A stretch of 64,000 bases of DNA from Calliphora vicina. Its lineage: Eukaryota; Arthropoda; Insecta; Diptera; Calliphoridae. The stretch lies in assembly GCF_958450345.1 (NCBI RefSeq), contig NC_088784.1, positions 78,083,747 to 78,147,746 of the forward strand, read 5' to 3'. Under the pieces are notes generated by a model. That model saw only the letters and a list, made by a program, of their open reading frames with translations, was not told the DNA's origin and did not search any database. A program made the translations under genes and the position numbers. Each line of letters starts with the position of its first letter. Positions within the stretch are counted from its first letter, which is position 1. This document shows, piece by piece, positions 1 to 10,989 of the stretch.

Positions 1-3000
1 ACTAGAACAGAACTAGAACAGAACTAGAACAGAACTAGAACAGAACTAGAACAGAACTAGAACAGAACTAGAACAGAACTAGAACAGAACTAGAACAGAA
101 CTAGAACAGAACTAGAACAGAACTAGAACAGAACTAGAACAGAACTAGAACAGAACTAGAACAGAACTAGAACAGAACTAGAACAGAACTAGAACAGAAC
201 TAGAACAGAACTAGATCAGAACTAGAACAGAACTAGAACAGAACTAGAACAGAACTAGAACAGAACTAGAACAGAACTAGAACAGAACTAGAACAGAACT
301 AGAACAGAACTAGAACAGAACTAGAACAGAACTAGAACAGAACTAGAACAGAACTAGAACAGAACTAGAACAGAACTAGAACAGAACTAGAACAGAACTA
401 GAACAGAACTAGAACAGAACTAGAACAGAACTAGAACAGAACTAGAACAGAACTAGAACAGAACTAGAACAGAACTAGAACAGAACTAGAACAGAACTAG
501 AACAGAACTAGAACAGAACTAGAACAGAACTAGAACAGAACTAGAACAGAACTAGAACAGAACTAGAACAGAACTAGAACAGAACTAGAACAGAACTAGA
601 ACAGAACTAGAACAGAACTAGAACAGAACTAGAACAGAACTAGAACAGAACTAGAACAGAACTAGAACAGAACTAGAACAGAACTAGAACAGAACTAGAA
701 CAGAACTAGAACAGAACTAGAACAGAACTAGAACAGAACTAGAACAGAACTAGAACAGAACTAGAACAGAACTAGAACAGAACTAGAACAGAACTAGAAC
801 AGAACTAGAACAGAACTAGAACAGAACTAGAACAGAACTAGAACAGAACTAGAACAGAACTAGAACAGAACTAGAACAGAACTAGAACAGAACTAGAACA
901 GAACTAGAACAGAACTAGAACAGAACTAGAACAGAACTAGAACAGAACTAGAACAGAACTAGAACAGAACTAGAACAGAACTAGAACAGAACTAGAACAG
1001 AACTAGAACAGAACTAGAACAGAACTAGAACAGAACTAGAACAGAACTAGAACAGAACTAGAACAGAACTAGAACAGAACTAGAACAGAACTAGAACAGA
1101 ACTAGAACAGAACTAGAACTAGAACAGAACTAGAACAGAACTAGAACAGAACTAGAACAGAACTAGAACAGAACTAGAACAGAACTAGAACAGAACTAGA
1201 ACAGAACTAGAACAGAACTAGAACAGAACTAGAACAGAACTAGAACAGAACTAGAACAGAACTAGAACAGAACTAGAACAGAACTAGAACAGAACTAGAA
1301 CAGAACTAGAACAGAACTAGAACAGAACTAGAACAGAACTAGAACAGAACTAGAACAGAACTAGAACAGAACTAGAACAGAACTAGAACAGAACTAGAAC
1401 AGAACTAGAACAGAACTAGAACAGAACTAGAACAGAACTAGAACAGAACTAGAACAGAACTAGAACAGAACTAGAACAGAACTAGAACAGAACTAGAACA
1501 GAACTAGAACAGAACTAGAACAGAACTAGAACAGAACTAGAACAGAACTAGAACAGAACTAGAACAGAACTAGAACAGAACTAGAACAGAACTAGAACAG
1601 AACTAGAACAGAACTAGAACAGAACTAGAACAGAACTAGAACAGAACTAGAACAGAACTAGAACAGAACTAGAACAGAACTAGAACAGAACTAGAACAGA
1701 ACTAGAACAGAACTAGAACAGAACTAGAACAGAACTAGAACAGAACTAGAACAGAACTAGAACAGAACTAGAACAGAACTAGAACAGAACTAGAACAGAA
1801 CTAGAACAAAACTAGAACAGAACTAGAACAGAACTAGAACAGAACTAGAACAGAACTAGAACAAAACTAGAACAGAACTAGAACAGAACTAGAACAGAAC
1901 TAGAACAGAACTAGAACAGAACTAGAACAGAACTAGAACAGAACTAGAACAGAACTAGAACAGAACTAGAACAGAACTAGAACAGAACTAGAACAGAACT
2001 AGAACAGAACTAGAACAGAACTAGAACAGAACTAGAACAGAACTAGAACAGAACTAGAACAGAACTAGAACAGAACTAGAACAGAACTAGAACAGAACTA
2101 GAACAGAACTAGAACAGAACTAGAACAGAACTAGAACAGAACTAGAACAGAACTAGAACAGAACTAGAACAGAACTAGAACAGAACTAGAACAGAACTAG
2201 AACAGAACTAGAACAGAACTAGAACAGAACTAGAACAGAACTAGAACAGAACTAGAACAGAACTAGAACAGAACTAGAACAGAACTAGAACAGAACTAGA
2301 ACAGAACTAGAACAGAACTAGAACAGAACTAGAACAGAACTAGAACAGAACTAGAACAGAACTAGAACAGAACTAGAACAGAACTAGAACAGAACTAGAA
2401 CAGAACTAGAACAGAACTAGAACAGAACTAGAACAGAACTAGAACAGAACTAGAACAGAACTAGAACAGAACTAGAACAGAACTAGAACAGAACTAGAAC
2501 AGAACTAGAACAGAACTAGAACAGAACTAGAACAGAACTAGAACAGAACTAGAACAGAACTAGAACAGAACTAGAACAGAACTAGAACAGAACTAGAACA
2601 GAACTAGAACAGAACTAGAACAGAACTAGAACAGAACTAGAACAGAACTAGAACAGAACTAGAACAGAACTAGAACAGAACTAGAACAGAACTAGAACAG
2701 AACTAGAACAGAACTAGAACAGAACTAGAACAGAACTAGAACAGAACTAGAACAGAACTAGAACAGAACTAGAACAGAACTAGAACAGAACTAGAACAGA
2801 ACTAGAACAGAACTAGAACAGAACTAGAACAGAACTAGAACAGAACTAGAACAGAACTAGAACAGAACTAGAACAGAACTAGAACAGAACTAGAACAGAA
2901 CTAGAACAGAACTAGAACAGAACTAGAACAGAACTAGAACAGAACTAGAACAGAACTAGAACAGAACTAGAACAGAACTAGAACAGAACTAGAACAGAAC

Positions 3001-4337
3001 TAGAACAGAACTAGAACAGAACTAGAACAGAACTAGAACAGAACTAGAACAGAACTAGAACAGAACTAGAACAGAACTAGAACAGAACTAGAACAGAACT
3101 AGAACAGAACTAGAACAGAACTAGAACAGAACTAGAACAGAACTAGAACAGAACTAGAACAGAACTAGAACAGAACTAGAACAGAACTAGAACAGAACTA
3201 GAACAGAACTAGAACAGAACTAGAACAGAACTAGAACAGAACTAGAACAGAACTAGAACAGAACTAGAACAGAACTAGAACAGAACTAGAACAGAACTAG
3301 AACAGAACTAGAACAGAACTAGAACAGAACTAGAACAGAACTAGAACAGAACTAGAACAGAACTAGAACAGAACTAGAACAGAACTAGAACAGAACTAGA
3401 ACAGAACTAGAACAGAACTAGAACAGAACTAGAACAGAACTAGAACAGAACTAGAACAGAACTAGAACAGAACTAGAACAGAACTAGAACAGAACTAGAA
3501 CAGAACTAGAACAGAACTAGAACAGAACTAGAACAGAACTAGAACAGAACTAGAACAGAACTAGAACAGAACTAGAACAGAACTAGAACAGAACTAGAAC
3601 AGAACTAGAACAGAACTAGAACAGAACTAGAACAGAACTAGAACAGAACTAGAACAGAACTAGAACAGAACTAGAACAGAACTAGAACAGAACTAGAACA
3701 GAACTAGAACAGAACTAGAACAGAACTAGAACAGAACTAGAACAGAACTAGAACAGAACTAGAACAGAACTAGAACAGAACTAGAACAGAACTAGAACAG
3801 AACTAGAACAGAACTAGAACAGAACTAGAACAGAACTAGAACAGAACTAGAACAGAACTAGAACAGAACTAGAACAGAACTAGAACAGAACTAGAACAGA
3901 ACTAGAACAGAACTAGAACAGAACTAGAACAGAACTAGAACAGAACTAGAACAGAACTAGAACAGAACTAGAACAGAACTAGAACAGAACTAGAACAGAA
4001 CTAGAACAGAACTAGAACAGAACTAGAACAGAACTAGAACAGAACTAGAACAGAACTAGAACAGAACTAGAACAGAACTAGAACAGAACTAGAACAGAAC
4101 TAGAACAGAACTAGAACAGAACTAGAACAGAACTAGAACAGAACTAGAACAGAACTAGAACAGAACTAGAACAGAACTAGAACAGAACTAGAACAGAACT
4201 AGAACAGAACTAGAACAGAACTAGAACAGAACTAGAACAGAACTAGAACAGAACTAGAACAGAACTAGAACAGAACTAGAACAGAACTAGAACAGAACTA
4301 GAACAGAACTAGAACAGAACTAGAACAGAACTAGAAC
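1..4337. repeat. 11-bp minisatellite, left arm (ACTAGAACAGA)n
   Basis: About 394 head-to-tail copies of ACTAGAACAGA run from the window edge, so the true left end lies outside. Copies are almost identical. I saw only a T change near 214, a short unit near 1111-1125 and two G-to-A changes near 1808 and 1862. The unit is not a multiple of three and every frame meets the stop TAG or its equivalents, so it is not coding. The same unit returns in reverse orientation at 7188-9249. Such homogeneity implies recent expansion or gene conversion, or an assembler-collapsed copy number. Confidence 0.97.
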
Positions 4338-4893
4338 CTGAACATAATTTCAACAGGACAGAACTAGCACCTGAACTAGAACCTGGACTAGAACCTGAAC
4401 TAGAACCTGAGCGAGAACCTGAACCCGAACCTGAACTAGAACCTGAACTAGAACCTGAACTAGAACCTGAACTGGAACTAGAACCTGAACTAGAACTAGA
4501 ACCTGAACTAGAACCTGAACTAGAACCTGGACTAGAACCTGAACTACAACCTGAACTAGAACCTGAACTACAACCTGAACTAGAACCTGGATTAGAACCT
4601 GAACTACAACGTGAACTAGAACGTGAACTAGAACCTGAACTAGAACCTGAACTACAACCTGAACTGGAACCTGAACTAGAACCTGGATTAGAACCTGAAC
4701 TACAACGTGAACTAGAACGTGAACTAGAACCTGGACTAGAACCTGGACTAGAACCTGAACTAGAACCTGAACCTGAACTAGAACCTGGACTAAAACCTGA
4801 ACTAGAACCTGAACTAGAACCTGAACTAGAACCTGGACTAGAACCTGAACTAGAACCTATACTAGAACCTGAACTAGAACTGGAACAGAACTT
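4338..4893. repeat. 12-bp variant minisatellite (ACTAGAACCTGA)n, inner edge of left arm
   Basis: The 11-bp array changes into a more degenerate 12-bp unit, ACTAGAACCTGA, with variants such as CTGGACTAG, CTACAACCTG and CGTGAACTAG. There are about 46 units. Because 12 is a multiple of three, the minus strand is open from 4896 to 4309 (195 codons) and would read as a Ser/Gly low-complexity string (SSGS repeats with SSRS and SNPGS variants). No signal peptide, domain or flanking exon supports a real gene, so I treat the open frame as a by-product of unit length. The array ends in GAACTTCAAGGAAACC at about 4893. Confidence 0.93.
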
Positions 4894-7132
4894 CAAGGAA
4901 ACCTGAAGAGTATTTTTAGAATAGGTATACGTCCTCTTTTTTAGAAGACAATTATCTATTTCAACCGGCTGTCATCTATAAAATTTCTGTCCTCTATCTG
5001 TCATCTTTTTTCCTAATCTGCCATCTTTTGTCATCTTAATTTTTAAAAGTATGATCAATAATTAATTTTAATTTTATAAATTAAAAAAAAATTGATTTCC
5101 CGCCGGTCATCAGTTTTTTTTTGTCCAATTGTATATTTCTGTTCATTGTTCTGTTCATACTCTTCTGAAATTTGTTAAACTAAATTTTGTGTTTGTTTAA
5201 GCTTTGATATTTTAACAAATAAAGCGTCTGTAATTCTCATTCACTCTATAGTTTTATTTGTATAATATCTTTAGTTTTTTTTAAGCCTTTTGGGAAAAGG
5301 TTTCCTAATGATCTGGACTAATTAGCCAGTGAAATGCGTAGGAACCAGCTTATCCCCAACAATAAATTTTTTGTGAATTTATCAATAATTGGGAAGTCAG
5401 CACAATTCTTACCAAAAGTTTTGAAACTGCCATTAAAAAAAATTAAATTTTGTGGGTCATACCTGAGAATAGGTTAGCGGTATCGTACGAAGACAAAAAC
5501 TCAAATACAAGTAAATATGGATATATTTTAAGTAAAAATATCTTTAATTTTAATATTTCTCAGAATGTGTTAATTCTGTTCCTACATTTCTTGTTCTAAT
5601 GGCCAGAGACACGTTAATGGCGTGTCTCTAAAATTTTGTAACCAATTTTTATATCTGATTATAACGACAGTTACGCACACATTTCGATTCGTTTATATTA
5701 AATTGCAAAAACTAACTATTTTCATTTTCAAAATCTGGTCGCCTTATGTAAGAGGAGGTGAAATCAATGCAGCTTCTATTTCTTATTAGCCCTATTTTGA
5801 AAGTAATTTTCAACCTTCCTTCGTATAAACATACATACATACTGTTTGATATTTGCTCAGCATCATGGTCCTTTCACTCTCTGTTCTTTCTGTTTTTTTT
5901 CAGCAAGTGAGAGCATTATATGTTAATGTGTCAAAATATTGTTTAAAGTGATTGTTTGACATGCAAGAGTAGTAGTGCATTCTTTTGACACAAACATATA
6001 AAAAAAACACACAATGGCATACACTCGAGTATTTCCTCAAATGTAAATATATATTCTAGCAGTCAGGCATCATGTCATTATCACAGAGAAATATATACTT
6101 TTGTTGACACTATAGTCAACGTTTTTTGTTTTTTTGCTTTTTGTATTTTATGACAACAAAAATTTATAGAGATGCGCCATAAAAAATTTAAGCAACAGCT
6201 CGTATAAGATGTTATGACCTCATTGCTATCATCAAGCTAGTAAAGAAGAACTACAGCACCACCAGCAGCAGTAGCAGTAGCAACAAAGGCAATAAAAAAT
6301 ATGCACTAGTACTTATCTAACACTTGTAGTTAGAAAAAGATTTTAGGGAAGGTAAACCAAACCAAAGGAAATAATTTTATTTTAAAAGAAAATATATTTG
6401 AGAGTAGCAATGAAATATCAGTTTTGGAATATTGTTTGTAGATTTGTTAAAGTTTGTGTTCCGGGAAATTTTAGTCAAAACTTTTTTCATGAAGTTTGAC
6501 AAACAATTTGAGAAATATTTTTCCTAGTCTTCGAATCACACAGGATCTTAAATTTGAAACTAGCATCCTTCATCCACCTGTATGATATATGATTTCAAAA
6601 TACATTAAATATTTATATCTAAATACATACGAAAACACACATCCAAATGTACATAAATTTATTTTTTATGTACCAAAACAATTGTTGTGTGCTGTTTGCA
6701 CTTGTTGTGAACTTTAACTTCTGTCACAGCACAGACAGACGGACAATTTTTTCTTCGAGCAAAAAAATCCAGCCAAACTAAAGGCAAGAGTGCAAGAAAA
6801 CGAAACGAGGACCGAGTATTTCTGAGATGTGTTCAGTCAACTCAACCGAGTCAACTGGGCGTCATGTCATATCACATCTTCTAAACAAACAACTGACAAC
6901 CACTGCTACTTACCATCTACCGACCGAGTACGACTGATGCCATTGCTAGTACTACAAGCAACATGAACAGCAACAATAGAACATACATACGTACAAACAT
7001 AATAATAACAATGAGAATAACAACAATAACTGACAACATAGTGCAGCACTACAGCTATTGCAGATGTAGTAGTAGTGTGAAGTGGCAAAATGTATGAAAG
7101 TTAATGCCACTACAATGTTTCCCTAAAGGACG
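4894..7132. other. Non-coding spacer between the inverted minisatellite arms
   Basis: This is 2.24 kb of AT-rich DNA lying between oppositely oriented arrays. I see no open frame of substance. It holds one recognisable dispersed piece (family D, 5425-5720), short CAG/CAA-rich tracts near 6250-6290 and a CAGACAGACGGAC string near 6730. If the arms are foldback termini, this would be the loop. No transposase-like translation was recognised in it. Confidence 0.6.
5425..5720 (-). repeat. Family D dispersed repeat, diverged partial copy
   Basis: Read on the minus strand, this segment is collinear with 28710-29035. Shared words include AAACTGCC at the start, GTTTTTGTCTTCGTA, ATATCCATATTTACTTG, the GAGACACGTTAATGGC string near 5605 and GTTACGCACACATT near 5670. 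Divergence is substantial, with indels, so this is an old copy. Its class is unknown. No TIR was found here. Confidence 0.75.
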
Positions 7133-7187
7133 ATTCTAGTTCAGGTTCTAGTTCAGGTTCTAATTCAGGTTCTAGTTCTGTTCTAGT
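7133..7187. repeat. 12-bp variant units, inner edge of right arm
   Basis: Three to four units of the AGTTCAGGTTCT type, the reverse complement of the left arm's 12-bp variant, sit exactly at the inner edge of the right array, followed by two transitional units. This mirrors the left arm, where the 12-bp form also faces the spacer. The block is much shorter than its left counterpart (about 55 bp against about 555 bp). Confidence 0.9.
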
Positions 7188-9249
7188 TCTAGTTCTGTTC
7201 TAGTTCTGTTCTAGTTCTGTTCTAGTTCTGTTCTAGTTCTGTTCTAGTTCTGTTCTAGTTCTGTTCTAGTTCTGTTCTAGTTCTGTTCTAGTTCTGTTCT
7301 AGTTCTGTTCTAGTTCTGTTCTAGTTCTGTTCTAGTTCTGTTCTAGTTCTGTTCTAGTTCTGTTCTAGTTCTGTTCTAGTTCTGTTCTAGTTCTGTTCTA
7401 GTTCTGTTCTAGTTCTGTTCTAGTTCTGTTCTAGTTCTGTTCTAGTTCTGTTCTAGTTCTGTTCTAGTTCTGTTCTAGTTCTGTTCTAGTTCTGTTCTAG
7501 TTCTGTTCTAGTTCTGTTCTAGTTCTGTTCTAGTTCTGTTCTAGTTCTGTTCTAGTTCTGTTCTAGTTCTGTTCTAGTTCTGTTCTAGTTCTGTTCTAGT
7601 TCTGTTCTAGTTCTGTTCTAGTTCTGTTCTAGTTCTGTTCTAGTTCTGTTCTAGTTCTGTTCTAGTTCTGTTCTAGTTCTGTTCTAGTTCTGTTCTAGTT
7701 CTGTTCTAGTTCTGTTCTAGTTCTGTTCTAGTTCTGTTCTAGTTCTGTTCTAGTTCTGTTCTAGTTCTGTTCTAGTTCTGTTCTAGTTCTGTTCTAGTTC
7801 TGTTCTAGTTCTGTTCTAGTTCTGTTCTAGTTCTGTTCTAGTTCTGTTCTAGTTCTGTTCTAGTTCTGTTCTAGTTCTGTTCTAGTTCTGTTCTAGTTCT
7901 GTTCTAGTTCTGTTCTAGTTCTGTTCTAGTTCTGTTCTAGTTCTGTTCTAGTTCTGTTCTAGTTCTGTTCTAGTTCTGTTCTAGTTCTGTTCTAGTTCTG
8001 TTCTAGTTCTGTTCTAGTTCTGTTCTAGTTCTGTTCTAGTTCTGTTCTAGTTCTGTTCTAGTTCTGTTCTAGTTCTGTTCTAGTTCTGTTCTAGTTCTGT
8101 TCTAGTTCTGTTCTAGTTCTGTTCTAGTTCTGTTCTAGTTCTGTTCTAGTTCTGTTCTAGTTCTGTTCTAGTTCTGTTCTAGTTCTGTTCTAGTTCTGTT
8201 CTAGTTCTGTTCTAGTTCTGTTCTAGTTCTGTTCTAGTTCTGTTCTAGTTCTGTTCTAGTTCTGTTCTAGTTCTGTTCTAGTTCTGTTCTAGTTCTGTTC
8301 TAGTTCTGTTCTAGTTCTGTTCTAGTTCTGTTCTAGTTCTGTTCTAGTTCTGTTCTAGTTCTGTTCTAGTTCTGTTCTAGTTCTGTTCTAGTTCTGTTCT
8401 AGTTCTGTTCTAGTTCTGTTCTAGTTCTGTTCTAGTTCTGTTCTAGTTCTGTTCTAGTTCTGTTCTAGTTCTGTTCTAGTTCTGTTCTAGTTCTGTTCTA
8501 GTTCTGTTCTAGTTCTGTTCTAGTTCTGTTCTAGTTCTGTTCTAGTTCTGTTCTAGTTCTGTTCTAGTTCTAGTTCTAGTTCTAGTTCTGTTCTAGTTCT
8601 GTTCTAGTTCTGTTCTAGTTCTAGTTCTGTTCTAGTTCTGTTCTAGTTCTGTTCTAGTTCTGTTCTAGTTCTGTTCTAGTTCTGTTCTAGTTCTGTTCTG
8701 TTCTAGTTCTGTTCTAGTTCTGTTCTAGTTCTGTTCTAGTTCTGTTCTGTTCTAGTTCTGTTCTGTTCTAGTTCTGTTCTAGTTCTGTTCTAGTTCTGTT
8801 CTAGTTCTGTTCTAGTTCTGTTCTAGTTCTGTTCTAGTTCTGTTCTAGTTCTGTTCTAGTTCTGTTCTAGTTCTGTTCTAGTTCTGTTCTAGTTCTGTTC
8901 TAGTTCTGTTCTAGTTCTGTTCTAGTTCTGTTCTAGTTCTGTTCTAGTTCTGTTCTAGTTCTGTTCTAGTTCTGTTCTAGTTCTGTTTTAGTTCTGTTCT
9001 AGTTCTGTTCTAGTTCTGTTTTAGTTCTGTTTTAGTTCTGTTCTAGTTCTGTTCTGTTCTAGTTCTGTTCTAGTTCTGTTCTAGTTCTGTTCTAGTTCTG
9101 TTCTAGTTCTGTTCTAGTTCTGTTCTAGTTCTGTTCTAGTTCTGTTCTAGTTCTGTTCTAGTTCTGTTCTAGTTCTGTTCTAGTACTGTTCTAGTTCTGT
9201 TCTAGTTCTGTTCTAGTTCCGTTCTAGTTCTCTTCTAGTTCTGTTCTAG
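7188..9249. repeat. 11-bp minisatellite, right arm in inverted orientation (TTCTAGTTCTG)n
   Basis: About 187 copies of the reverse complement of the left-arm unit. The inner part (about 7190-8565) is essentially perfect. The outer part has short units (8567-8590, about 8618, 8696, 8745, 8762, 9051), C-to-T changes (about 8988-9033) and point changes near 9184, 9219 and 9231. It ends in CTGTTCTAGG at about 9249. Together with 1-4893 it forms an inverted repeat with arms of at least 4.9 kb and 2.1 kb. Confidence 0.97.
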
Positions 9250-10985
9250 GAAAACTTCATTGCATCGGGAAATGGTGTACTCAAATTCCTCTTTTGACTA
9301 TTTGTGTTGCATTTGCTATCACACTGATACTGCATCTATTATTTGGCTGCCTGACAGTCTTATAAAAGCCAAAGAAAGACGTATATGTCTGCCTTACTTC
9401 ACGAACCTGCGTCCGTCCGCTTCTATGATACACTATACAAACATGATGCATTTAAGTAAACACTCTTAAAGGAAACCTTTCTCAGCTCAATTCGAAGCTC
9501 TCTATGAACCATTAATATTTTCTATTATAATTTATTCTATAGAATAAAAACAAAATACTTTAGTTAAACTGTATACGATTTTTTTTGTGAAGCTTAAAAA
9601 CTTTTTAATAATAGAACACAATAAGCGAGTGAAATTTATTCTTTTTTTTTTCCTTTCAACAACATTATACTTAGTTGTACAAGCGTGCAACAAATTTCCA
9701 ACAAACATTAAGTTTTGCTGTTGTATGTCAAGCTGCAAGTTGGAGGAAAAAAAATCTTGGTTGATCATAATGAAATCAAAAGATGGAGAGGTTGAATAAT
9801 AATAAGAAGAAAAAAAAATGTCTTAACTAAAAAGGCGGCACTTGAAAATTATGTTGAATGAATAAATTAGTGTGCAACTTTCAACTATGATTTGCTCAAA
9901 TAGTAGTAGTAGTAAAAAGGCAGCTTGCTGCTGCTGTTGACGATGAAGATGATGATAATAGAGTTTGCTGTTATTTAACTGCTGCCAACATATATGAATT
10001 TATTAGCTCAAGTTCAGCTTGTAGTGTTTGGGTAAACACCTCTTTTGCTAGAGTTTTTTTCCGTATATTATTTGAAATGAAAAAAAAAATACAAACAATG
10101 CAAGTGATAGTGCAAGTGACAGTACAGGGAATGCTGTGGGTAAGCATAGTTAGTGATATTTCGAAAACAGCTGAAAGTACAGTATCTTATTAAGTCATTT
10201 ACAACACAGCAGTGGCAGCTTGCAGCAGCATTTCATTTAGATCTTATTTATTCACAGTGAACAGCTGATAATTTTTACTTACATTGAGACTGACCAAATT
10301 TAAAGTTTTTCCCATAAAAACCTATTTAAATCGCAAATTAATTTTCAATTTTGTAACATTTTAACCACTGTTCAAAGCTTTTTAATTTGCTCTCTTTACA
10401 TTTTAACAGCTTTACAAACAATACTATTCTGTCTTTGCTGTTGATTCTAATGACAAGATTTATAAATATTTATTTTTCCCCCGCTGATAATGCTGATGTC
10501 ATATTAATTTTAGAAAAGAAGAAAAAATACTTCATGTGCCAGTTTTCATCCCCTTAAAATGCATAATTAATTTGAAATTTTAATTTGCATAAATGCAACT
10601 TCAGAGAAAAGAATTGGCCAACTTTAAGCTAAATTGTTATACAAAGATTATTTATGTAAAACAAAAATAAACAGATATTATATAATCTCTTGATTTTATT
10701 TCTTGAATTTCATTAAAACAATTTAGGAGGGGGAAAAAATTTAAAAATACACAGAGTTAAAGAAATTTGCAAAATGTGCATTTAAAGAAAAAAAATTCAC
10801 AAATAAATTTTCAAGTGTTTTCTTTCTAGATTATTAGAGTATAGAAATGTGACAGTTAACTCAGGATAAATTAATTATAATGGAAATTTAACTCTAAATA
10901 TAATCGAAAGTGAGAGTTAACTCAGTATAGATCCAGTTTGAAAGTGAACAAAAATTGTATCTAGCTCTGCTAAAATAACTTCTTG
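9250..10985. other. AT-rich intergenic stretch, no gene recognised
   Basis: Unique-looking AT-rich DNA. Short open frames at 9260-9469 (+) and on both strands near 9532-9799 have no recognisable domain and A/T-driven composition. TAG and GCT/GAT trinucleotide tracts occur at 9901-9960. No repeat family from the rest of the window was recognised. Confidence 0.6.
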
Positions 10986-10989
10986 GAAG

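Noticed and set aside
1..4337. AGAACA words in the 11-bp unit look like steroid receptor half-sites, and GAA repeats look like heat-shock elements.
   Set aside because: The half-sites are all in direct, not inverted, orientation, so neither a receptor palindrome nor a canonical nGAAnnTTCn element is formed. Half-site matches are expected from such a short unit.
5340..5375. CTTATCCCCAAC as an extension of the family D match.
   Set aside because: The same word exists in family D, but it is not collinear with the rest of the match, so it is probably chance.
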